Made by a program: the position numbers and the translations under genes
Part shown: piece by piece, positions 7,758 through 15,259 of the stretch
How the letters are laid out: every line of letters begins with the position of its first letter
How positions within the stretch are numbered: the first letter of the stretch is position 1
Assembly (NCBI RefSeq): GCF_900112225.1
Contig: NZ_FOLD01000018.1
Span: 1 to 64,000 of the forward strand
Source of the DNA: Massilia yuzhufengensis
GTDB taxonomy: Bacteria; Pseudomonadota; Gammaproteobacteria; Burkholderiales; Burkholderiaceae_D
Length of the DNA: 64,000 nucleotides
Reading direction: 5' to 3'
The notes under the pieces: generated by a model
Databases searched by the model: none
Told to the model about the DNA's origin: nothing
The model's input: the letters and a program-made list of their open reading frames with translations, nothing else

Positions 7758-9248
7758 ATGAACAACATGATCGCAAGGGGCGTGGCCCCGCTGCTGGCAG
7801 CCTTGCTGCTCACCGCCTGCGCCACGCCGGCCTTCCAGCAGCCGGCCATCGACACGCCGACTGCCTTCCGCGAGTCGCAGGTATCGAAGCCCGCCGAGGT
7901 GGACGGCATCGACGGCGCGCGCTGGAAGCCGGCGCAACCGGCGGAGCAGCAGCCGCGCGGCCAGTGGTGGCTGGCCTTCAATGACCGGGCGCTGACCGCG
8001 CTGGTGAATGAAGCCAGCGCCAACAACGCCAACCTGGCGGTAGCCGCAGCCCGCGTCGAGCAGGCCCGCGCCATCGCTGGCATCGCCAACGCCGACCGCA
8101 TGCCGCAGGTGGGCATCGGCATCGGCGCCCAGCGCGCCCGTCCGGCGCCGCTGGAAGTGAACCTGCCGCAGGGCAGCGCCACCCCGCCGCAGACCAGCTA
8201 CACGGCCAGCCTCACCGCCAGCTACGAGGTCGACCTGTTCGGCCGGGTAGCGGCCGGCGTGTCGGCGGCGCGCGGCGACGCGGCGACGTCGGAGGCGAAC
8301 TACCGCTCCGTGCTGCTGGCGCTGCAGGCGGACGTGGCGCAAACCTACTTCCGCCTGCGCGCCCTCGACGCGGAAACGGACACGGTGGCGCAGACCGTGC
8401 GCCTGCGCGACGAGAGCGTGAAAGTGACGCAGCGCCGGTTTGATTTGGGCGACATCGGCGAGTTCGATTTGTCGCGCGCCCGCACCGAACTGGCCACCGC
8501 TCGCGCCGAAGCCATCGGCCTGGAGCGCCAACGCGCCACCGCCGAGCATGCACTGGCGGTCTTGCTAGGCAAACCGGCGGCGCACTATGTGGCCGGTACC
8601 AGCCCGCTGCTCGATGCGACGGCGCTGCCGGCGATTCCGGCCGGCCTGCCATCGACGCTGCTGGAACGCCGTCCCGACATCGTCGCCGCCCAGCGCACGA
8701 TGGAAGCGTCGAACGCCCGCATCGGCGTGGCGCGCGGCGCCATGTTCCCGGCCTTGACCATCAGCGCGGCCGGCGGCGGCCTTGGTGGCGCCTTCTCCGA
8801 AGTGTTCAAGTGGAGCAGCCGTTCGTGGGTGCTGGGCCTGCTCACCTCGATGCCGATCATCGACGGTGGCCGCAACCGCGCCAACGTCGAGGCTAGCTAC
8901 GCCGTGCTGGAAGAATCGGTGGGGGGTTACCGCCAGAGCGTGCTCACGGCCTTTGCCGAAGTCGAGGACAACCTGGCCGGCCTGCGCATCCTCTCTGGCC
9001 AGGCCGAGCAGATCGATGCGGCGGTGCTGTCGGCGCGCCGTTCGGCGGATCTGGCGCAGAAGCTGTATGACGCCGGGCGCTCCAGCTACCTCGAACTGCT
9101 CGACGCCCAGCGCAACCTGGCGTCGGTAGAGCGGACGGCGGTCCAGCTGCGCGGCAACCGCGCGGTGACCACCGTCGCCCTGATTCGCTCGCTCGGCGGC
9201 GGCTGGGACGCCCAGCCTGTCGACGGCCGGACGGTCGCACAGAACTAA
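7758..9248 (+). CDS. Efflux outer-membrane lipoprotein (OprN/OprC/OpcM-like, NodT family)
   Basis: A 496-residue outer-membrane factor. The lipobox LTAC places the acylated Cys at 21. Two homologous halves contain the long periplasmic helices of TolC-like channels, and the family landmark YEVDLFGRV is visible at about 155, with LLERRPDIVAAQR opening the second half. The ATG follows the pump stop by one base. It completes the tripartite system and is the last gene of the operon, with a strong terminator 30 bases downstream. Confidence 0.93.
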   Translation: MNNMIARGVAPLLAALLLTACATPAFQQPAIDTPTAFRESQVSKPAEVDGIDGARWKPAQPAEQQPRGQWWLAFNDRALTALVNEASANNANLAVAAARVEQARAIAGIANADRMPQVGIGIGAQRARPAPLEVNLPQGSATPPQTSYTASLTASYEVDLFGRVAAGVSAARGDAATSEANYRSVLLALQADVAQTYFRLRALDAETDTVAQTVRLRDESVKVTQRRFDLGDIGEFDLSRARTELATARAEAIGLERQRATAEHALAVLLGKPAAHYVAGTSPLLDATALPAIPAGLPSTLLERRPDIVAAQRTMEASNARIGVARGAMFPALTISAAGGGLGGAFSEVFKWSSRSWVLGLLTSMPIIDGGRNRANVEASYAVLEESVGGYRQSVLTAFAEVEDNLAGLRILSGQAEQIDAAVLSARRSADLAQKLYDAGRSSYLELLDAQRNLASVERTAVQLRGNRAVTTVALIRSLGGGWDAQPVDGRTVAQN

Positions 9249-9276
9249 GGTTTTTCTCCAGGCGTTTCTGCCCTTT

Positions 9277-9309
9277 GCGGCGGGTGCATATGTACCCGCC
9301 GCTTTTTTT
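9277..9309 (+). terminator. Rho-independent terminator of the efflux operon
   Basis: GCGGCGGGT (9277-9285) and ACCCGCCGC (9294-9302) form a perfect 9-bp stem with an 8-base loop, followed directly by seven T residues (9303-9309). It sits 29 bases after the outer-membrane factor stop and 23 bases before the next gene, so it separates the two units. Confidence 0.88.
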
Positions 9310-9331
9310 CGCCCGGCTTACAATCACGGCC

Positions 9332-9823
9332 ATGGCGATTCCCACCCCTACACTGACTGGCCTGGCGCCGGTCATTGCGCGTGATACGCGTGTCCTCATC
9401 CTCGGCAGCTTCCCCGGCGCGGCCTCTCTGGCGGCGGGGCGCTACTACGCCCATCCGCGCAACCAGTTCTGGCCCCTGGTATCGCGTGTACTCGAGGAAG
9501 ATCTCGCGGCGCTGCCGTATGAACTGCGCTTGGTGCGCCTGCTGGCGCACGGCTTCGGCCTGTGGGACGTGCTGGCCGGCTGCGAGCGCGAAGGCAGCCT
9601 CGATTCCGCCATCCGCAAGCCTGCCGCCAACGATTTCGAACGCCTGCGCGCGTTGTGCCCGGCGCTCGAAACAGTCGGGTTCAATGGCCAGGCCTCGGGC
9701 AAGTTCGCGCCGCAATTCGCGGCGGCGGGCTATCGCACCGTGGTGCTGCCGTCGAGTTCACCCGCACACCAGACCCTGAGCTTCGAGCAGAAGCTGGCGC
9801 ATTGGCGCGCACTGATCGGGTAG
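9332..9823 (+). CDS. DNA-deoxyinosine (hypoxanthine) glycosylase, UDG superfamily family 6
   Basis: A 163-residue protein with the hallmarks of the HDG/Mug-like family: LILGSFPGAASLAAGRYYAH then PRNQFW near the N-terminus, and the C-terminal PSSSPAH loop that replaces the HPSPLS motif of uracil glycosylases. Members excise hypoxanthine from deaminated adenine sites in DNA. The start at 9332 is chosen because upstream codons overlap the terminator of the previous operon. The TAG stop (9821-9823) is formed by the first bases of a family-2 palindromic repeat. Confidence 0.87.
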   Translation: MAIPTPTLTGLAPVIARDTRVLILGSFPGAASLAAGRYYAHPRNQFWPLVSRVLEEDLAALPYELRLVRLLAHGFGLWDVLAGCEREGSLDSAIRKPAANDFERLRALCPALETVGFNGQASGKFAPQFAAAGYRTVVLPSSSPAHQTLSFEQKLAHWRALIG

Positions 9824-9902
9824 GGTGGTCGGTTCCGGCCAGCCCTGTGGATGCGCCGCCGAAGGCTGGACGCGCGGTCGGCGAAGCCGACCACGCTACG
9901 CA
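9820..9902. repeat. Family-2 palindromic repeat, paired arms (site 1)
   Basis: The left arm GTAGGGTGGTCGG starts at 9820 and the right arm CGCGCGGTCGGCGAAGCCGA continues as CCACGCTACG, ending about 9902. The right arm folds as GGTCGGC-GAA-GCCGACC. The two arms are inverted with respect to each other. The left arm supplies the TAG stop of the glycosylase gene; the right arm, read leftward, supplies a second in-frame TAG three codons after the stop of the TPR lipoprotein gene. Confidence 0.8.
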
Positions 9903-9904
9903 GG

Positions 9905-11074
9905 CTAACGGATGCGCGTCCCGGTCCCAGCCTGTGCCCGCAGATAATTCAGCTTGGCCGAATACAGCTTGCGCATGTCCTGCCGCGTGCTGGTATCGAC
10001 CGCCCTGGCGATCTGCTCGCGTGCGTGGTTCACGTCGCCCAGGCGCAGGTGCGCCACGCCGAGCCAGAAGCGGAATTCGTCGTTGTAGGGCGCGCGCTTG
10101 ACCTCGCGTGCGAACAGGCCGCGGGCGGTGTCGAAGTCGCCGGCCTTGAGGGCTTCCATGCCCTTGTCGAAGTGGTAGTAGGGCGGGAATGGTTCGATGC
10201 TGGCGATGCGCCGGGCCAGCGCCTGCGCCTCGTCCGGCTTGCCGACTGTGGCAAGCACGCCTTGCAGGTTGCGCATCACGGCCATGTTTTCCGGTTCGCG
10301 GTCGAGGGCCACGCGGTAGGTTTTCTCGGCCAGGCCTATATCGCCGTGGCGCTCGTAGACCACGCCCAGCGTGTTGAGCGCGGCGACCATGCCGGGGCGC
10401 TTCGCCACCGCGGCGCGCGCCCACCAGTAGGCGTCGTCGATGCGGCCCTGCACCAGCATTTCGGCGGCGCGGTTGTTCAGGTAGAGCGCGACGATGTCTT
10501 CTTCTTCGAGTTCCTGCGCGCGCAGCCTGGCCGCGTCGCTCGAGGGGATGAAATCGACCACCAGCATCGCGTCCATGTCGGTGCTGCGCATGCCGACCTC
10601 CGGCCGGTTGGCGATGCCGATGTTGACGTGCGCGCTGGTCAGGTACAGGCCATTGCTGCGGCTCCAGCCGTCGTCAGTCTGAACGCTGCGGTAGTGCACC
10701 TGCATGCCCAGCTCCCTGGCAAACGCCGCGGTCATGATCACGAGCGAGAGGCAGTTGCCGGCGCGGTCGGCGTAGGTTTCGGCGGCGGTACGCGTGCGCG
10801 AGGATTCGTATTCGAGCTTGAGGTCGGTCTTGCTGTACAGCGCCTTGAGCAGGCCGTGGCGCTGGCCGTTCTGGCGCAGCTGGCTGGTGAAGGCGAAGCT
10901 GTTCATGTAGCTGCGCATCGCGGGGCTGAGCGTGAACAGGTCGTCGGCGCCGACTTTTTCGGTCGGCGGCGCGAAGCGCGCATCGGCCAGCAGGGGAGGG
11001 GGCGCGGCGGGAGGCTCCATGCTGGCGCAGCCGGCCAGCAGGGACAGGGACAGCAGGATGGCGATCGACTTCAT
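9905..11074 (-). CDS. TPR lipoprotein with transglutaminase-like domain
   Basis: A 389-residue exported lipoprotein (lipobox LLAGC, Cys16). Residues 45-190 hold a transglutaminase/cysteine-protease-like segment in which YADRAGNCLSLVIMTAAFAR (Cys108) resembles the nucleophile region. From about 210 there are four to five tetratricopeptide repeats such as VAALNTLGVVYERHGDIGLA. This domain pair occurs in uncharacterised Gram-negative envelope lipoproteins; a role in protein-protein contacts at the envelope is inferred. It is transcribed alone toward the glycosylase gene, with a family-2 repeat between the two 3' ends. Confidence 0.75.
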   Translation of the reverse strand: MKSIAILLSLSLLAGCASMEPPAAPPPLLADARFAPPTEKVGADDLFTLSPAMRSYMNSFAFTSQLRQNGQRHGLLKALYSKTDLKLEYESSRTRTAAETYADRAGNCLSLVIMTAAFARELGMQVHYRSVQTDDGWSRSNGLYLTSAHVNIGIANRPEVGMRSTDMDAMLVVDFIPSSDAARLRAQELEEEDIVALYLNNRAAEMLVQGRIDDAYWWARAAVAKRPGMVAALNTLGVVYERHGDIGLAEKTYRVALDREPENMAVMRNLQGVLATVGKPDEAQALARRIASIEPFPPYYHFDKGMEALKAGDFDTARGLFAREVKRAPYNDEFRFWLGVAHLRLGDVNHAREQIARAVDTSTRQDMRKLYSAKLNYLRAQAGTGTRIR

Positions 11075-11139
11075 GGTTCCCTCCAGGGCGTACTTACAAG
11101 CGAAGTATCTGCCTGTGCAGGAGGGATGTCAAAGGCCGC

Positions 11140-11997
11140 TTACTCTTCGTGGAAGGCGTCCACCAGTTCGTCCAGCAGCTCGGCGGTTTCTTCATCCGAC
11201 AGGCCGAGGTAGGCGCAGGCGGCGGCGCCGCCCTTGTTCCATTCGAGCGATTCGGCATGGCCCTGGTAGCGGCAGATCGCGTTCTCGGCCAGCACCGACA
11301 GGGCGACCAGCGAGCGCACCGTGCCGGCGGTGGCGGCGTCGTCGAGCACCGCGAAATCGTGGTGGTGCAGGATGGCCCAGCCGACGTCGCCCGACAGGCC
11401 CCAGTTGCGCGCCAGCAGGCAGCCGACCGCGGCGTGGCTTGTGCTGTGGCGCTCGTCTTCCAGCGCCGTGAACGGGCGCTCGGCTTCCAGCGAGGCGGCC
11501 GCGTAGCTGGCGGCGTAGTCGGGGAAGCGGTCGATCAGCAGCGGCACGCCGGTGTCGCAGAACAGGCCGAAGGTATGGGCCACGTCGGGCTCGCCGATGC
11601 GCAGACGGCGCGACAGGAACACCATGGCCTGGGCGCGGCGGGTCGAGATATCCCAGAAGCTGGCCAGCATCGCGCTGTTGGTCGGGATCGCCTGGCGCGC
11701 CAGCAGCCCGGTCATCAGGGCCGCGACCTGGTTAATCCCCAGGAACAGGATGGCCTGCTCGATCGACTTGGCCTTGCGGCGCCCGCCATAGATCGAGGAA
11801 TTGGCCAGCTTGAGCAGGGCGCCCGACATGCCGACGTCGCTCGCCACGATCTTGCCGATGGCTTCCGGCGACGGGTCTTCCGAGGCCAGTTCGCGCTGCA
11901 TGTCGGCGAGCAGGCTCGGCCGTGGCGGGATGCGGATCGATTTGATCAGGGCATCGACCTGGTCGAGGTGCGGGATGGGATCGGCGACGGTATTCAT
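11140..11997 (-). CDS. HDOD domain signalling protein
   Basis: A 285-residue protein made almost wholly of an HDOD domain, an HD-related fold lacking the full catalytic metal ligands and found in bacterial signal-output proteins. The conserved opening IPPRPSLLADMQRELAS, then KIVASDVGMSGALLKLANSS and IEQAILFLGINQVAALM, are typical. The start at 11997 is chosen because a -10 like TATAGT, read leftward, lies at about 12070-12075, 17 bases after GTGCAA. That would put upstream ATGs at 12087-12090 inside the promoter. No effector domain is attached, so its partner is unknown. It is divergent from the mpg-like gene. Confidence 0.83.
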   Translation of the reverse strand: MNTVADPIPHLDQVDALIKSIRIPPRPSLLADMQRELASEDPSPEAIGKIVASDVGMSGALLKLANSSIYGGRRKAKSIEQAILFLGINQVAALMTGLLARQAIPTNSAMLASFWDISTRRAQAMVFLSRRLRIGEPDVAHTFGLFCDTGVPLLIDRFPDYAASYAAASLEAERPFTALEDERHSTSHAAVGCLLARNWGLSGDVGWAILHHHDFAVLDDAATAGTVRSLVALSVLAENAICRYQGHAESLEWNKGGAAACAYLGLSDEETAELLDELVDAFHEE

Positions 11998-12183
11998 GGG
12001 GCGCGGGCTGGGACTGGGGGCGGGTAGAGCTGCGTCAGGAAGATGCTGCAAGGAAATTCGAACAACCGTGCAACTATACCCCAGCATCATTCTTCTTGCA
12101 CGAAAGCAATGCCATTTCGTGCCTGAACCTGTGTCAATTTCACCAAAGCGACACGAGGATGAGGCGCGGGCTAGAATCCTTGT

Positions 12184-12753
12184 ATGGCCATTTCGACAAT
12201 AGCGGGAATCGATTTTACCCAGCCGGCGGAGCTGGTCGCACGCCAGCTGATCGGCATGACGGTGCTGGTGGACGGTGTCGGCGGACGCATCGTCGAGACC
12301 GAAGCCTATGACCGGGAGGACCCGGCCTCGCACGCCTTTTCCGGCCCCACCGAGCGCAATGCCGCCATGTTCGGCCCGCCCGCCCACGCCTATGTGTACC
12401 GCTCGTATGGCATCCATTGGTGCCTGAACTTCGTCTGCCGCGAGGAAGGCCACGGGGCCGGGGTCCTGATCCGTGCGCTCGAGCCCCTGGCGGGGCTGGA
12501 TCAGATGCGCGTGCGGCGCGACGCCGACGACCTGTGGCTGCTGTGCTCCGGTCCCGGCAAGCTGTGCCAGGCCCTGGGGGTGACCCGCGCGCACAACGGC
12601 AGGGCCTTGTCCGCAGCGCCCTTCGAGCTGCAGCCCGGCCCGGCGGGGCTGGAGGTGGTGGCGGGGCCGCGCATCGGCATCTCGAAGGCGATGGACGTGC
12701 CGTGGCGCTTCGGGCTGGCCGGCTCGCGCTTCGTCAGCCGGCCATTCCGCTGA
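12184..12753 (+). CDS. DNA-3-methyladenine glycosylase (AAG/Mpg family)
   Basis: A 189-residue member of the alkyladenine glycosylase family, which removes 3-methyladenine and other alkylated or deaminated purines in base excision repair. Visible motifs are GGRIVETEAYD with the catalytic Glu and conserved Tyr, HAYVYRSYGIHWCLN, and GPGKLCQALG near the C-terminus. Length is normal for bacterial members. It converges on the chemoreceptor gene, whose stop is 13 bases away. It is the second base-excision glycosylase within 3 kb, but the two are not in one operon. Confidence 0.9.
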   Translation: MAISTIAGIDFTQPAELVARQLIGMTVLVDGVGGRIVETEAYDREDPASHAFSGPTERNAAMFGPPAHAYVYRSYGIHWCLNFVCREEGHGAGVLIRALEPLAGLDQMRVRRDADDLWLLCSGPGKLCQALGVTRAHNGRALSAAPFELQPGPAGLEVVAGPRIGISKAMDVPWRFGLAGSRFVSRPFR

Positions 12754-12765
12754 TCCAGCAGGGCT

Positions 12766-14490
12766 TTACGCGCGATGGCGGCGCTGCGCCGGCGCTGTGG
12801 CAGGCTTGGTTGCTGCGGTCAGGGCCGGCACAGGACGCCCGCGCATCGGGCTGGCGCTGGCGCGCCGTTCCTGCAGGCCATGGAAGCCTTCGTCGCCGTC
12901 GTCGTCGTCGATTGCTTCGTCGTCGATGGCCGTGGCTTGTTCGCCGTCGAACTTGAAGATCGACACCGCCTTGGCCAGGTTGACGGTCTGCTCGTGCAGG
13001 CTTTCGGCGGCTGCCGCGGCTTGTTCGACCAGTGCGGCATTCTGCTGGGTCATGCCGTCCATCTGGCCGATCGCCTTGTTCACTTCGGCGATGCCGTCGG
13101 CCTGCTCGGTGCTGGCCACGCTGATGCGGCCGATGATGTCATTCACCTGGCGCACCGAGGCCACGATGTCGCCCATGCTGCTGCCCGCCTCGCTCACCGA
13201 CGCGCTGCCGTCTTCGATGATCTTCACCGAGTCCGCGATCAGGGCCTTGATCTCGCGCGCCGCCGCCGCCGAGCGCTGCGCCAGCGTGCGCACCTCCGCC
13301 GCGACCACCGCGAAGCCCCGGCCCTGTTCGCCGGCGCGCGCCGCTTCCACCGCCGCATTCAGGGCCAGCAGGTTGGTCTGGAACGAGATGCCGTCGATGA
13401 CGCCGGTGATCTCGACGATCTTGCGCGAGCTGGCCTGGATCGATTCCATGGTCGCCACCGCGCGGCCCACGGCGGCGCCGCCGTTCGAGGCCAGCTGCGC
13501 CGCTTCGGCCGCGAGGCTGGACGCCAGTTGCGCGTTGTTGGCGTTTTCCTTCACCGCGGTGGTCAGTTCTTCCATGGTGCTGGCGGTCTGCTCGAGCGAG
13601 CCGGCCTGCATCTCGGTGCGGGTCGACAGGTCCAGGTTGCCGCTGGCGATTTCCTTTGACGCCGTGTCGATCGAGCGCACCGCGCTCAGGATGCTGCGCA
13701 GGGCGCCGTCCAGGCGGCCGATGGTGTGGTCGAGCGCGCGCGAAGTGTCGGCGATCTCGTCGCGCCCGCTGCCGGGCGTGCCGGAGGGACGCAGGCGGCC
13801 GTCGGCCAGGTCGCCCACCACGGTGGCGATTGCCTGGATGTCGGCCAGCATGGCGCGCCGCACCAGCATCGTCACCATCAGCGACAGTCCGATCGACAGC
13901 AGGACCAGGCCGGCCATCATGATGCCGAGCGAGCGGAATTCGGCCTTGGCGGCGGCGTGGGCTTCCACGCTCAGTTTCTTTTCCAGGCTGGCCAGGCGCT
14001 GCAGCTCGGTGTCGAGCGCGACGAACTGCTTCTCGGCCTTCTGCATCGAATTGGTGGCGATCGACTGGTCCACCTGGGCCAGTTCGATCGTCTCGCCCAC
14101 CAGCTTGCGGTAGCCTGCCAGCGCCGCCAGCGAAGCTTCCAGCGCCGCCTGCTCGGAGGGCTCGGCGCGCCTGGACAGCTCGCCGAGCTTGGCGCCGATG
14201 CTGCCATGCTTCTTGTGGATGTCGGCGGTGAGCGCGGCCAGCCGGTTGGCCGCGAAACTCCCGTTCACCCAGGCCAGCAGCTGGTAGATGTTGGCGTGCG
14301 CAAAGCGCGCGTCGCCGGCGACGTCGGCCACCGCCTGCAGGCGCGCCGCGCGCACCTGCACCATGTGCTCGAGCGACGCGTTCTGGCGCACCATGCCGTA
14401 ATAGGCGGCGGCCGACAGCATGGTCAGCAGCACCAGCACGAGCCCCGGGGCCAGCAGGAGTTTGGGGCCGATCCGCAATGTATTCAGCAT
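12766..14490 (-). CDS. Methyl-accepting chemotaxis protein
   Basis: A 574-residue transmembrane chemoreceptor. TM1 lies at about 12-34 and TM2 at about 188-212, bounding a four-helix-bundle-type periplasmic domain of about 150 residues. A HAMP domain follows, then the cytoplasmic signalling domain with the hairpin tip [20 protein letters not shown]. Methylation helices on both sides carry [12 protein letters not shown] sequence. The C-terminal tail is acidic then basic and ends in QRRHRA, without the NWETF-type pentapeptide for CheR/CheB. The gene lies 32 bases downstream of a secreted Cache protein gene, and the gap is a G-tract repeat next to its ribosome site (GGAG, 7 bases before the ATG). 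Confidence 0.9.
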   Translation of the reverse strand: MLNTLRIGPKLLLAPGLVLVLLTMLSAAAYYGMVRQNASLEHMVQVRAARLQAVADVAGDARFAHANIYQLLAWVNGSFAANRLAALTADIHKKHGSIGAKLGELSRRAEPSEQAALEASLAALAGYRKLVGETIELAQVDQSIATNSMQKAEKQFVALDTELQRLASLEKKLSVEAHAAAKAEFRSLGIMMAGLVLLSIGLSLMVTMLVRRAMLADIQAIATVVGDLADGRLRPSGTPGSGRDEIADTSRALDHTIGRLDGALRSILSAVRSIDTASKEIASGNLDLSTRTEMQAGSLEQTASTMEELTTAVKENANNAQLASSLAAEAAQLASNGGAAVGRAVATMESIQASSRKIVEITGVIDGISFQTNLLALNAAVEAARAGEQGRGFAVVAAEVRTLAQRSAAAAREIKALIADSVKIIEDGSASVSEAGSSMGDIVASVRQVNDIIGRISVASTEQADGIAEVNKAIGQMDGMTQQNAALVEQAAAAAESLHEQTVNLAKAVSIFKFDGEQATAIDDEAIDDDDGDEGFHGLQERRASASPMRGRPVPALTAATKPATAPAQRRHRA

Positions 14491-14500
14491 GCTTGACTCC

Positions 14501-14520
14501 GGGGAGGGGAGGGGAGGGGA
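14501..14520 (+). repeat. (GGGGA)x4 pentanucleotide repeat, G-quadruplex motif
   Basis: Four runs of four G separated by single A residues, the strictest form of a four-tetrad G-quadruplex motif, fill most of the 32-bp gap between the Cache gene and the chemoreceptor gene. The G-rich strand is the template for leftward transcription; the mRNA carries the C-rich version right before the chemoreceptor's GGAG ribosome site. As a short tandem repeat it could also vary in copy number by slippage. Confidence 0.85.
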
Positions 14521-14522
14521 CT

Positions 14523-14990
14523 TTATTTCTTGTAGATGCCGGCTTCGAGCACCACGTCGTCGACCCGCTGGATGAAGGTCGTCTTCGGCTCGATCTTGCC
14601 GTTGGTCGGGTTCTTGTACTGGTAGTCGACCCAGCCCTTGCCCTTGGCGGCGGCCAGGTCGATGATCTCGCGGCGGTATTTCTTGCCGCTGGCGTCAGGC
14701 ACGTCGGTCAGGTCCTTGCCGACGATCGAGGGATTGTAGGGGTGGGCCAGCACGATGCCGGTCTTGAGGTCGCGCATGTCGATGTACAGCTCGCCCTGGA
14801 CGTACTCGGCATCCTTCGCGTTGATCTTCTTCATCATCTCGTCCTTGCCCTTGGCCTTGACCAGGGCAACCCCGCGCTCGACCATCGCGATGGCGTCTTT
14901 CTCGGTCGGGCCGTTGGCGAGGGCGGGGGCGGCGGCAAGCGCCAGGCACAGGGCGGCGGCGGTGCTGAACATGGTGGCGGACAGTTTCAT
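14523..14990 (-). CDS. Secreted single-Cache domain protein
   Basis: A 155-residue protein with a clear signal peptide ([20 protein letters not shown], cleavage near PALA-NG) followed by one small Cache domain. The family pattern is seen in [39 protein letters not shown] and [10 protein letters not shown]. Cache domains bind small ligands such as organic acids and are usually part of receptors; here the domain is freestanding in the periplasm. It precedes the chemoreceptor gene in the same direction and may present ligand to it. The start at 14990 is fixed by the signal peptide. Confidence 0.85.
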   Translation of the reverse strand: MKLSATMFSTAAALCLALAAAPALANGPTEKDAIAMVERGVALVKAKGKDEMMKKINAKDAEYVQGELYIDMRDLKTGIVLAHPYNPSIVGKDLTDVPDASGKKYRREIIDLAAAKGKGWVDYQYKNPTNGKIEPKTTFIQRVDDVVLEAGIYKK

Positions 14991-15073
14991 GGTGACTCCT
15001 AGGTTGGATGTTCTGGGACCCAATATTGCTAAAGTGCATTGGCAAATGTACCGGGGCGGGGAGCGTGGGGATT

Positions 15074-15089
15074 GCGATTGCGCAATCGC
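15074..15089. promoter_or_regulatory. Perfect 16-bp palindrome in divergent spacer
   Basis: GCGATTGCGCAATCGC is perfectly self-complementary. It lies in the 269-bp divergent spacer, 84 bases upstream of the Cache gene and about 170 bases upstream of the acyltransferase gene. It may be an operator; no regulator is assigned. Confidence 0.35.
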
Positions 15090-15259
15090 CTTGCGTGTAG
15101 GAAGTTTGCGGGTCCCCGTCAGTCGATGCTGATCCGGCCGGGACGCCGGAGAGTCCTTGCAATGAGGCATGACAGCAACGAATTGCCGATGTTCAAGCGT
15201 GCAAGATGGCCCCCAACTTTGGGCTCATGTAAAATTGCAAGTTTTGTTAATGTAATTAC

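Noticed and set aside
5009..8182. 1057-codon open frame antisense to the RND pump and outer-membrane factor
   Set aside because: It is rich in His, Gln, Arg and Asp with no domain, and lies wholly opposite strongly conserved genes. Long antisense frames are expected in GC-rich DNA with biased third positions.
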